Of a stretch of DNA of 62,452 bases, positions 39,644 through 47,381 are shown piece after piece. The notes beneath the pieces were generated by a model, which did not search any database, was not told the origin of the DNA, and worked only from the letters and a program-made list of their open reading frames with translations. How positions within the stretch are numbered: the stretch's first letter is position 1; each line of letters opens with the position of its first letter. The stretch lies in contig NZ_APMH01000023.1 in the NCBI RefSeq assembly GCF_000359585.1, forward strand, positions 1-62,452, in the 5' to 3' direction. The translations under genes and the position numbers were made by a program. Source of the stretch: Clostridium tyrobutyricum DSM 2637 = ATCC 25755 = JCM 11008 (GTDB lineage Bacteria; Bacillota; Clostridia; Clostridiales; Clostridiaceae).

Positions 39644-40534
39644 TTAAACTGCTAAAAATTTTCTTATAGAAAGTAAACTTCCCAATGCACCTATTATAAC
39701 TCCTACTAATAAAAATATTCCTAATATATTACTATATACATATTGAGGACTTATTAATTGCATTAATATAAGTGAAGAAGATGTCTTAAAATACAACATC
39801 CTATATAGATAATATAAGATTATATCTGCCACACCTGCTCCTATTATACCTATAATAATACCTTCTATTATAAAAGGCCACCTTATAAACCAATCTGTAG
39901 CTCCTATATATTTCATTATTCCTATTTCTCTTCTTCGTGAATATACTGTAAGTCTTATAGTATTCCCAATTAAGAATAGAGAAACTCCTACCATTATAAC
40001 TAATATAACAATTCCTATCCACCTTACAGTTCTAGTTATTTTTACGATTTTATCCACAATTCCTTTTCCATCTTGAATACTTTCAATACCAGGCATATCC
40101 TGAATACTGCTTACTAACTTGGAAACATATTCTGGATTTGTTACCTTTATTATGTATGAATTAGGAAGTGGATTATCTTTTTCAAGACCGTCAACTAATG
40201 ATTTGTTCTGTTCTCCCAATTGATTTCTAAATTTATCTACAGCCTGTGACTTAGTTACATAAGTTAATGATTGAATATTACCATTGGACTTGATTTTATT
40301 TTCCAAATCCTTTTTCTGTGAACTAGTTATATTATCTTTTAAGTATACATCTACCTCTACTTTTGATTGAACCTGAAGTATTCCCTGATTTACATTTACC
40401 ATAGCAAGTATTGATACTCCAAGTATAAAGAGAGTGGCGGCAACTGTAGCTACTGATGCAGTACTTATAGTCTTATTTCTATTTAAGCTTTTTAAAGACT
40501 CACTTATAAAAAATTTTATCGTACTAATTCTCAT
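39644..40534 (-). CDS. ftsX: Cell division ABC transporter permease FtsX
   Basis: 296 residues from the ATG at 40534, chosen for GAGGTG 9 nt upstream and the usual MRISTIKFFISE start; an in-frame start at 40567 is less likely. One membrane helix near 20-42, an extracytoplasmic domain (45-165) and three C-terminal helices, as in FtsX. With FtsE it activates peptidoglycan hydrolases at the septum or sidewall. It overlaps ftsE by 11 bp. Confidence 0.95.
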   Translation of the reverse strand: MRISTIKFFISESLKSLNRNKTISTASVATVAATLFILGVSILAMVNVNQGILQVQSKVEVDVYLKDNITSSQKKDLENKIKSNGNIQSLTYVTKSQAVDKFRNQLGEQNKSLVDGLEKDNPLPNSYIIKVTNPEYVSKLVSSIQDMPGIESIQDGKGIVDKIVKITRTVRWIGIVILVIMVGVSLFLIGNTIRLTVYSRRREIGIMKYIGATDWFIRWPFIIEGIIIGIIGAGVADIILYYLYRMLYFKTSSSLILMQLISPQYVYSNILGIFLLVGVIIGALGSLLSIRKFLAV

Positions 40535-41210
40535 AACCGTATGCACCTCTCTGTTCATCTCTAACAATTATTCCCTTTTCTATTGCTATAACCCTTTTCC
40601 TCATGCTATCTACTATTTCTTTGGCATGAGTTGCCATAACCACTGTAGTGCCTGCATTATTTATATCACTTATTGTATCCATTATATCCATGGCAGTTTC
40701 AGGGTCTAGATTTCCTGTAGGTTCATCTGCTATTAGTATAGACGGGTTATTTACTATAGCTCGTGCAAGTGATATTCTCTGCTGTTCTCCACCAGACAAT
40801 TCATTTGGGAATGATTTATATTTTTTAGCCAATCCAACAAGTGATAACACTATTGGAACCTTTTTTCGTATCTGTCTTGAAGAAGATCCAATTACTCTCA
40901 TGGCAAAAGCTACATTTTCATATACATTTAATGTAGGTATCAATCTGAAATCCTGAAAAACCACTCCTAGATTTCTTCTATAAAATGGTATCTTTCTTCT
41001 TGATAAATTTGTTATATCTTTTTCATTTACTATTATATTTCCACTAGTTGGTTCAACTTCTTTAAGCATCATCTTAACAAAGGTTGTCTTCCCGGCTCCA
41101 CTTGGGCCTACTAAAAATACAAACTCACCTTTTTCTATTTTAAGGTTTATATTGGACAACGCAAATATGTTGTTATTATAAACTTTACTTACGCCTCTAA
41201 ATTCTATCAT
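40524..41210 (-). CDS. ftsE: Cell division ATP-binding protein FtsE
   Basis: 228 residues, ABC ATPase. Walker A GPSGAGKT (35-42), Q-loop, signature LSGGEQQRISLARA near 139-152, Walker B ILIADEPTGNLDP near 158, and the H-loop ATHAKE. It powers FtsX. It starts the ftsEX operon, about 145 bp past the toxin gene. Confidence 0.96.
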   Translation of the reverse strand: MIEFRGVSKVYNNNIFALSNINLKIEKGEFVFLVGPSGAGKTTFVKMMLKEVEPTSGNIIVNEKDITNLSRRKIPFYRRNLGVVFQDFRLIPTLNVYENVAFAMRVIGSSSRQIRKKVPIVLSLVGLAKKYKSFPNELSGGEQQRISLARAIVNNPSILIADEPTGNLDPETAMDIMDTISDINNAGTTVVMATHAKEIVDSMRKRVIAIEKGIIVRDEQRGAYGYEN

Positions 41211-41322
41211 TTATACCTCTCCTCAATACATTTCTTTTATTGCAAAAGATTTTATACCCTGATTTTCATTATATCATATAACAATAAGTAATTGAAAATT
41301 AAAGTATTAAATTATTATTAAT

Positions 41323-41346
41323 AAAAAAAAGGGTAAAATTACCCTT
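41323..41346 (-). terminator. Intrinsic terminator after the toxin gene
   Basis: Minus-strand stem AAGGGTAA / TTACCCTT followed by eight T, just past the toxin stop. Confidence 0.9.
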
Positions 41347-41353
41347 AAATAGT

Positions 41354-41704
41354 TTACTGGAGACCCACACTCACTAGAAGTGCATTATCTACTTTTTTCA
41401 TATCTATATCTGTCATATGGCCGATTTTTTCTTTCAACCTTCTTTTATCCAATGTTCTTATTTGTTCTAACAATACTACCGAATCCTTATTAAGTCCATA
41501 TGCCTCTGAAGAAATTTCTACATGGGTCGGAAGTTTTGCTTTATTTATCTGAGAAGTAATAGCCGAAACTATAACAGTAGGGCTGTATTTATTTCCTACA
41601 TCGTTTTGAATAATAATCACAGGCCTAATTCCACCCTGTTCAGATCCTACTACAGGGCTTAAATCAGCATAAAATATATCTCCTCTTTTCACTATCGTTG
41701 TCAT
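41354..41704 (-). CDS. ndoA: MazF/PemK-type endoribonuclease toxin (NdoA/EndoA-like)
   Basis: 116 residues from the ATG at 41704 (start [15 protein letters not shown]). [25 protein letters not shown] and the later TSQINK...PTHVEI and [11 protein letters not shown]-like blocks are diagnostic of Firmicute EndoA, which cuts mRNA at short U-rich sites. The start overlaps the antitoxin gene by 41 bp, giving coupled translation. The place after alr is conserved with Bacillus ndoAI-ndoA. An upstream ATG at 41737 is possible. Confidence 0.95.
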   Translation of the reverse strand: MTTIVKRGDIFYADLSPVVGSEQGGIRPVIIIQNDVGNKYSPTVIVSAITSQINKAKLPTHVEISSEAYGLNKDSVVLLEQIRTLDKRRLKEKIGHMTDIDMKKVDNALLVSVGLQ

Positions 41705-41984
41705 TTGGCAAATCACTCTCCGAAAGCTTCGCTTCATATTCTTTTAATTCCCTTATGTCACATGCAAAGCCCATTTCCGCAAACTCAAGATTAAGTTGTG
41801 CCATTTCTTTATATCCTCTTTCCATTTCAGATATAATATTTAACCTTTTTTTCTCCTTAATATATAATATGATAGCTTCTCTAATAAATTCACTTCTTTT
41901 TTTACAATCTTCTTTAAGTGCTGCATTGAACTCATCATATAGTCTTTCTGAGAGGTTCACTACTAATCTTTTTGAATTTGACAT
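41664..41984 (-). CDS. ndoAI: Ribbon-helix-helix antitoxin of the MazF-type toxin (EndoAI-like)
   Basis: 106 residues. The N-terminal [20 protein letters not shown] and the [13 protein letters not shown] helix form an RHH DNA-binding fold (1-50). The acidic C-terminus (60-100) would wrap the toxin. AGGAGG precedes the ATG. RHH antitoxins repress their own promoter, which here is a perfect consensus with an inverted repeat at its -35 end. Confidence 0.92.
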   Translation of the reverse strand: MSNSKRLVVNLSERLYDEFNAALKEDCKKRSEFIREAIILYIKEKKRLNIISEMERGYKEMAQLNLEFAEMGFACDIRELKEYEAKLSESDLPNDNDSEKRRYILC

Positions 41985-42033
41985 TAAAAATTAATACCTC
42001 CTATTAACGTAAGCAAAAGATAAACATAAAATA

Positions 42034-42062
42034 ATTATAGTCATAATAATTGTACATGTCAA
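42034..42062 (-). promoter_or_regulatory. Consensus promoter of the toxin-antitoxin operon
   Basis: Minus-strand TTGACA, 17-bp spacer, TATAAT: a perfect match to sigma-A consensus, 50 nt before the antitoxin start. Confidence 0.88.
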
Positions 42063-42096
42063 AAAAATATTCATATTTCAACAATATTTTTTGACA
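42057..42096. repeat. Inverted repeat at the toxin-antitoxin promoter
   Basis: Arms TGTCAAAAAA(A)TATT and AATATTTTTTGACA, 14 pairs with one extra A, 11-bp loop. The left arm includes the -35 box of the antitoxin promoter, and the right arm carries an outward-facing TTGACA on the plus strand. It may be the antitoxin's operator or a weak alr terminator. Confidence 0.6.
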
Positions 42097-42200
42097 CAAA
42101 TCCTTTACTAGACGTATATTTTTTATATAAAGACCTGTACTTTTAATTTTAGTATGTATTTCAATAAATTAAAATCTTATGTAATAGGAAAATATTAATT

Positions 42201-43364
42201 TTATAATATATAATTTTTGACTTTTACTACTTTATTATGTTTAATATACACTCTTGGAAGTCTTTTACTCATCATACACAGCACTTCATAACTTATGGTT
42301 TCAAGTATGGAAGCTATGTCCTCCGCATCAAATCTCAATTTGTTCTGCTGACCCATAAGTATAACTTCGTCTCCAACATTTATGTTTTCAATATCAGTTA
42401 CATCAACCATACATTGATCCATGCATATGTTTCCAATAACAGGAGCAAACTTATCATCTATAATAACCTTGGCCCTATTAAATAATCTCCTGGAATAACC
42501 ATCTGCATATCCAATAGGAAGCGTTGCTATAACAGTTTTTCTATTAGTTCTAAATTTTCTACCATAACCAATATACTCACCTGCATCTAAAGTCTTTAAA
42601 TGAACTATCTTAGCTTTTAATTGCATTACCGGCTTTATGTCCATGGCATTCTTGTCTACTTCTCCTGATGGATAATATCCATAGATTATTATTCCTGGTC
42701 TTACTTCATCAAGATAGGTAAATGGAAGTTCCATTATTGCAGCACTATTAGCTATATTTCTCATATTTATATTAACTTTTCTTAAACTAAGCATGTTATA
42801 AAACTCATTATATTTTTCAAATTGGAGTTTAGTATATTCTTTATCGGTCTCATCAGCTGTAGAAAAATGAGAAAACAAACTTTCTACCTCAATATTAGGA
42901 AGTTCATTTATTTTACAAATTAAATCTACGCTGTCCTCATTAGGCAAAAATCCTATTCTTCCCATTCCTGTATCTACCGCAATGTGAATTTTTACTCTCT
43001 TATTATACAGGCTAGCAACTTTTGATAGCTTTATAGCATATTCATAAGAACACACAGTAGGTTCTATATCGTATAATACTATGTCTTTCAAAAAATTATC
43101 ATCTGTAATTCCCAGTATCATAATAGGGCATTTTATTCCCTTTTTTCTCAGTTCTATAGCTTCATCCAAAATAGCAACAGCTAACTTTGTAAAACCATTT
43201 TGTAAAAGAGTCTGAGCAACTTCAAAAGCCCCATGCCCATAGGCATCAGCTTTCACCACTCCTATTATATCTCTGGCCCCTACTTTGTTTTTTATCTGCC
43301 TGACATTGTAAATTAAATTATCCAAATCTACCTCTACCCATGCAGGTCTGAAGACCTTATCCAC
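42201..43364 (-). CDS. alr: Alanine racemase
   Basis: 387 residues. The PLP lysine Lys38 is in VVKADAYGHG (36-45), the GMGRIGFLP and IGYADGYSRRL motifs carry PLP-site and substrate residues, and the catalytic Tyr is in EYIGYG. It interconverts L- and D-alanine for peptidoglycan and is relevant to spore germination in this class. It follows gerS by 12 bp. In Clostridioides difficile gerS and alr2 share an operon, as here. Confidence 0.97.
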   Translation of the reverse strand: MDKVFRPAWVEVDLDNLIYNVRQIKNKVGARDIIGVVKADAYGHGAFEVAQTLLQNGFTKLAVAILDEAIELRKKGIKCPIMILGITDDNFLKDIVLYDIEPTVCSYEYAIKLSKVASLYNKRVKIHIAVDTGMGRIGFLPNEDSVDLICKINELPNIEVESLFSHFSTADETDKEYTKLQFEKYNEFYNMLSLRKVNINMRNIANSAAIMELPFTYLDEVRPGIIIYGYYPSGEVDKNAMDIKPVMQLKAKIVHLKTLDAGEYIGYGRKFRTNRKTVIATLPIGYADGYSRRLFNRAKVIIDDKFAPVIGNICMDQCMVDVTDIENINVGDEVILMGQQNKLRFDAEDIASILETISYEVLCMMSKRLPRVYIKHNKVVKVKNYIL

Positions 43365-43376
43365 TTATGTCACTCC

Positions 43377-43997
43377 TCATTTATACACGGTACCTATATC
43401 AAAAATATCTTTTTTCAATTCTATATTTGATTTAAAATCAGTATACTCAACATTTACCATTTTTTCACCGTTAGAGTTATAAATCATTAAAAATCGCGGT
43501 ACAGAACTTACTGCATTTATATATAGTTCTGCTTTACACATATTTTTATTATTCCCTGGTATATCCAAACTTATAACTTGATACTTTTCATTATATATAT
43601 TCTTAAATGAATTATCAACCCTTTCATTAGTATATATAAGGCTTACATATTCATCTATAAAACAGAATTTAAATAAGCTATCAAAATCTTCATCTATATT
43701 ATAATTACTTCCACTACTAAGGTCACTTGCAAATATTTTATTCTGCTTATATATGAATAGTCTATCCTTCCCCAGTTCAAATCTTTTTCCATATTTTTTA
43801 TTGTATAATTGTTTACCAGTATAATTTATTTTTTGTTTATCATTTTCTATTCGTATATTTACATTACAGCTGTAGCTGTCTAAATCTTTAAGATAATTTA
43901 TTATTTCTTCAGTGTTTTTTATCTTTTTTCCACATGATACGAAGACAAAAATCACAGCAAAGCACATAATGAAAATACTTAGCAGCTTTTTATACAT
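43377..43997 (-). CDS. gerS: Germination lipoprotein GerS-like (LolA-like fold)
   Basis: 206 residues from the ATG at 43997, placed by GGGGG 8 nt upstream. A lipoprotein signal with the lipobox FVSC puts the lipid-bearing Cys near residue 22. The rest has the TGKQLYNKKYGKRFE... beta-strand pattern of LolA-like lipoprotein carriers such as Bacillus YdcC and C. difficile GerS. GerS works with CwlD to make muramic-delta-lactam in spore cortex. The link here rests on fold and the acpS-nnrD-gerS-alr gene order. Confidence 0.8.
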   Translation of the reverse strand: MYKKLLSIFIMCFAVIFVFVSCGKKIKNTEEIINYLKDLDSYSCNVNIRIENDKQKINYTGKQLYNKKYGKRFELGKDRLFIYKQNKIFASDLSSGSNYNIDEDFDSLFKFCFIDEYVSLIYTNERVDNSFKNIYNEKYQVISLDIPGNNKNMCKAELYINAVSSVPRFLMIYNSNGEKMVNVEYTDFKSNIELKKDIFDIGTVYK

Positions 43998-44077
43998 TTT
44001 ATACCCCCTATAAATGTATTTCACTACTAATACTATTCCATTAGTTATATTTGTATTACAATCATCTTAACAAATTA

Positions 44078-45580
44078 TCATTTATATAGTATATCTTTCA
44101 ATATAAATGGTATTTGACTTATAATATCACTGGCATTTACACAAAACATATTTTCCGATAACCTATCCCCACAAAGTCCATGCACATAAGCAGCCATGCA
44201 AGCAGCCTCAAAAGGAGTATAATTTTGAGCTGCAAGGGATGTAATCATACCAGTTAAACAATCTCCCATTCCACCTGATGCCATTGCACTGTTTCCAGTA
44301 GAATTTATGGCTAAACTGTATCCATCCGTTATAACAGTATTATAACCTTTAAGTACTAATGTTATATCATTTTCTCTGGCAAATTTTCTAGCAATATCTA
44401 TTCTATTTTCTTTTATATAATGCATGGCTAATCCTGTAATTCCTGACATCTCTCCTAAATGTGGAGTCATTATAATTTTACACTTTCTATCTTTTAAAAT
44501 ATCCAGCCTACCCTTTAAAACATTAATTCCATCCGCATCAATTACCAAAGTACTTCTTACTTTGTTCAGAAGCATTTTTAAAATATTTAGTGTGAATTCA
44601 TTATTTCCCATACCTGGTCCTACAGCTACAGCATCACACTTTTGAATAAGTTCTTCAAGTTTCTGATCATTTGCCAGATCAACAGTCATTGCTTCTTCAA
44701 GTTTTGAACTCATAATATTTTGGAGTTCCCTTCTGCATGCAAGAGTAACTAGTCCTGCCCCACCTTTAACCGCAGATTGGGTACTTATATATGCTGCTCC
44801 AGAAAATCCAACTGATCCTGCAATAATTACTACTCTGCCAAAATCTCCTTTGTGAGAATATTTATTTCTTATTTTTAATGTGTTTTTTGCTATTGTATCA
44901 GTTATAATAAAATCTCTAATATTAAATTTATTAATTGCAATGCTTGGAATTCCTATATCTTCAATAATTATACTTCCAGTAAATTCATCAGCCTCATAAT
45001 TTAAAAATCCCTTCTTATATAATTGAAAGGATACGGTTTTATTTGCCTTAATGGAATTTTTTAATACTTTACCTGTATCACCACTAAGTCCTGAGGGAAT
45101 ATCTATAGATAACACGTACTTACTGTTTTCATTTATAAGACTTATAATGTCACCATATATTCCCTCTACATCTCTTGAAAGCCCAGTTCCAAAAATAGCA
45201 TCAATAGTCATATCACTGAAATATATAGCTGATTTAACCTTTTCTATTTGTTGACTGTTATCTATTATATCTACTTTAACTCCTAAATTTTTTAATATAT
45301 CATAATTAATCCTGCAATCATTGCTCATATTTTTTTCATTTCCAATTAGAAATACATTTATACATTTTCCTAAATTATATAAATGCCTGGCAACAGCAAA
45401 TCCATCGCCTCCATTGTTTCCCTTGGTACAAATTATGCAAAAAGAACTGTATTTTTTAGTATCAATATTTTTTACTACCTTTAGCGCTGCGTTTTCCATA
45501 AGAACTATACCTGGTATTTTAAGTTCGTTTATACAATAACTATCTATGTTTCTCATTGTTTCAACATTGGCAACTTTCAA
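44078..45580 (-). CDS. nnr: Bifunctional NAD(P)H-hydrate repair enzyme (epimerase and ADP-dependent dehydratase)
   Basis: About 500 residues from the TTG at 45580, 9 nt after GGAGG; an ATG at 45586 is too close to that site. The N-terminal YjeF_N epimerase (1-210) has GNNGGDGF near 56-63. The C-terminal ribokinase-like NnrD dehydratase (225-495) has PGMGNN and NSAMASGGMGDCLTGM near 430-446, the ADP site. It repairs damaged NADHX/NADPHX. It overlaps acpS by 20 bp. Confidence 0.95.
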   Translation of the reverse strand: MKVANVETMRNIDSYCINELKIPGIVLMENAALKVVKNIDTKKYSSFCIICTKGNNGGDGFAVARHLYNLGKCINVFLIGNEKNMSNDCRINYDILKNLGVKVDIIDNSQQIEKVKSAIYFSDMTIDAIFGTGLSRDVEGIYGDIISLINENSKYVLSIDIPSGLSGDTGKVLKNSIKANKTVSFQLYKKGFLNYEADEFTGSIIIEDIGIPSIAINKFNIRDFIITDTIAKNTLKIRNKYSHKGDFGRVVIIAGSVGFSGAAYISTQSAVKGGAGLVTLACRRELQNIMSSKLEEAMTVDLANDQKLEELIQKCDAVAVGPGMGNNEFTLNILKMLLNKVRSTLVIDADGINVLKGRLDILKDRKCKIIMTPHLGEMSGITGLAMHYIKENRIDIARKFARENDITLVLKGYNTVITDGYSLAINSTGNSAMASGGMGDCLTGMITSLAAQNYTPFEAACMAAYVHGLCGDRLSENMFCVNASDIISQIPFILKDILYK

Positions 45581-45956
45581 TATCATCAACCTCCATAACT
45601 GCAAATGCTATTGCATTATTAATCTCATGAGATATACTCAAGTGAATTCTATAATTGCCATATTTCTTTGCTAATACTTCAGCTTTTCCCTTTAAAATCA
45701 CGTTAGGCTTACCTAAATTTGTTCTATGTATGCATATATCCTTAAATTCAAATCCTCTAAATCCAGTTCCAAAAACTTTAGATACAGCTTCCTTAGCTGC
45801 AAAGCTTCCAGCTATAGACTCAGGTTTGTTGTTGTTTTTATTAAAATATTTAATCTCATCTTTATCAAATAATCTGTCTACAAGATTAGTATATTTGTCC
45901 AACGCACTTTTTATCCTGGATATTTCAACTATATCCACTCCAACACCTAAAATCAA
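45561..45956 (-). CDS. acpS: Holo-[acyl-carrier-protein] synthase
   Basis: 131 residues from the TTG at 45956, 8 nt after GGAGG. The start ILGVGVDIVEISRI has the Mg-binding Asp, and FAAKEAVSKVFGTG carries the second metal ligand and CoA-binding residues. It moves phosphopantetheine from CoA to acyl carrier protein for fatty acid synthesis. First of the acpS-nnr-gerS-alr operon. Confidence 0.95.
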   Translation of the reverse strand: MILGVGVDIVEISRIKSALDKYTNLVDRLFDKDEIKYFNKNNNKPESIAGSFAAKEAVSKVFGTGFRGFEFKDICIHRTNLGKPNVILKGKAEVLAKKYGNYRIHLSISHEINNAIAFAVMEVDDIESCQC

Positions 45957-46016
45957 CAACACTACCTCCAATACTCATATTGTTATTCAAGTATAATTAT
46001 ACACTATAAAAATTAA

Positions 46017-46071
46017 GAATATAGAATAAATAATAGGAATAGCTGCAAATTCTATTATCTGTTCTATATTC
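46017..46071 (-). terminator. Long hairpin terminator between the DUF6514 gene and acpS
   Basis: Minus-strand stem of 10 bp (GAATATAGAA / TTCTATATTC) plus an inner 7 bp (ATAATAG / CTATTAT), followed by TTAATTTTTATAG. It lies 11 nt past the DUF6514 stop. Confidence 0.75.
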
Positions 46072-46081
46072 TTCAATATTT

Positions 46082-46429
46082 TTAATAAGCCATAGTTTTT
46101 ATTTGTTTATCAAAGTCCATAGCATAATCATCAACATAATCACCAATTATATCTACAAGATGAATTGGTGAAACTTCCTTCGTGTACAATAACCGCAATA
46201 AATTATGTACCTTGTATCTATCAGGGCTTATATTTTTTACACAATCTCTACATATATCAACTAATTTTTCATTGAATATATCCTGTCTTTCTATTTCTAT
46301 TCCATATGACTGTATCTGTACTATATCCCATCTACATATAATATCTAAATTATTTTTAATTAATCTATAAAAATAATTACTCTTTTTACTGTCACCCAAT
46401 TTTGTTTTCATAAGATTCTCAATTACCAT
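46082..46429 (-). CDS. DUF6514-like clostridial protein of unknown function
   Basis: 115 residues from the ATG at 46429, placed by GGGGGAG 7 nt upstream. The conserved-looking core is YGIEIERQD...DRYKVHNLLRLLYTKEVSPIHLVDIIGDYVDDY (about 45-105), typical of small cytosolic proteins of clostridia grouped as DUF6514. There is no signal peptide or membrane segment. Its function is unknown. It has its own promoter region with a TTATCACA / TGTGATAA inverted repeat abutting a TATAAT, and its own terminator. Confidence 0.72.
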   Translation of the reverse strand: MVIENLMKTKLGDSKKSNYFYRLIKNNLDIICRWDIVQIQSYGIEIERQDIFNEKLVDICRDCVKNISPDRYKVHNLLRLLYTKEVSPIHLVDIIGDYVDDYAMDFDKQIKTMAY

Positions 46430-46475
46430 ACATTTCTCCCCCAAACTATATTGTTTTTATAATTGATTTACAGAA

Positions 46476-46521
46476 ATTATATTATCACACATCACAAAAA
46501 AATTATGTCACTTTGTGATAA
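46476..46521 (-). promoter_or_regulatory. Candidate operator/promoter of the DUF6514 gene
   Basis: Minus-strand TATAAT (46476-46481) is directly preceded by an inverted repeat with arms TTATCACA and TGTGATAA (46514-46521 and 46482-46489). No standard -35 box is clear at 17 bp, suggesting regulated expression. Confidence 0.45.
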
Positions 46522-46688
46522 AGTTAAATTATTAATTATCTCTTTTATATGACAACATAATTAGATAACTTCACCATAAACATTCTATTCATTATAATTT
46601 GACAATCTTATTCTATTGAATTGCACCATATCAGTAAATCATTTACAAACAATTATAAATTTGGAATCTAGTTTTTAGATGAGTAATC

Positions 46689-46722
46689 GATTCACACCAA
46701 ATCACAGATTTGGGTTCTCTGC
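46689..46722 (-). repeat. Interspersed stem-loop repeat, copy 2
   Basis: Minus strand: GCAGAGAACC, stem CCAAATC / GATTTGG with TGT loop, then TGTGAATCG. It begins at the base next to the stop codon of the PTS gene. Confidence 0.7.
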
Positions 46723-47208
46723 TTATCTCATTTTATAAGTTATTATTGGGTCTTTTCCAGCTTTAACGTAAGAGTTTAAATTACATTTAAAATTGATATT
46801 ACAAATAATATCCGTGTTTGTTATAATTACAGGAGTTATAAGCGAATATCCTTTACTTTGTATGAATGTTTTATCTATTTTTATGATTATATCACCGGCT
46901 TTAATTTTAGAACCTTCTGATACTACTCTTTTAAACCCTTTTCCTTGCAAATCTATAGTATCTATACCTATATGAACTAAAACTTCCAAGCCATTATCCA
47001 GAATAATTCCAAAAGCATGATTTGTATTAAATATAAATGATACTACTCCATCAGCTGGGGATAGTATGCTGTCCCCTATAGGCTCAATAGCCACTCCATC
47101 TCCTGCAATTCTATTTGAAAATATCTGATCAGGTACTTTTGACAAACTCACAACCTTTCCATCAGCTGGAGAAAGTATCTGAAATTCCTTTTTTAAGAAA
47201 TCAAACAT
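46723..47208 (-). CDS. crr: PTS glucose-type IIA component
   Basis: 161 residues, a stand-alone EIIA(Glc) domain. SPADGKVVSL (13-22), the phosphorylated His79 in LVHIGIDTI and its partner His64 in NTNHAFGI are present, followed by GDIIIKID. It passes phosphate from HPr to a sugar permease and can act as a regulator. No EIIB/C gene is beside it. The last codons run into an interspersed repeat. Confidence 0.95.
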   Translation of the reverse strand: MFDFLKKEFQILSPADGKVVSLSKVPDQIFSNRIAGDGVAIEPIGDSILSPADGVVSFIFNTNHAFGIILDNGLEVLVHIGIDTIDLQGKGFKRVVSEGSKIKAGDIIIKIDKTFIQSKGYSLITPVIITNTDIICNINFKCNLNSYVKAGKDPIITYKMR

Positions 47209-47246
47209 TTTTACCTCCCATAATTACAAAATACTCAAGCATCAAG

Positions 47247-47275
47247 AGTATATATTGCTAAAATTTGTTTGTCAA
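47247..47275 (-). promoter_or_regulatory. Promoter of crr
   Basis: Minus-strand TTGACA, 17-bp spacer, TATACT, 39 nt before the crr start. Confidence 0.82.
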
Positions 47276-47303
47276 CACTTAATCTAAATTTTAACTATTT
47301 TTG

Positions 47304-47332
47304 TTGATTTTAGTTTATAACTATATTATACT
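47304..47332 (+). promoter_or_regulatory. Promoter of the rubredoxin-flavoprotein gene
   Basis: TTGATT, 17-bp spacer, TATACT, 50 nt before the ATG at 47382. It is back to back with the crr promoter, 28 bp apart. Confidence 0.65.
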
Positions 47333-47381
47333 GTATCTATATTGAATAATTATTATTAGGTAATAAGCAGGAGGGCTTAGA

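Noticed and set aside
42091-42120. Plus-strand TTGACA-17-GTATAT promoter reading antisense into alr
   Set aside because: The -10 match is weak and no plus-strand gene follows. It was noted only as part of the inverted repeat.
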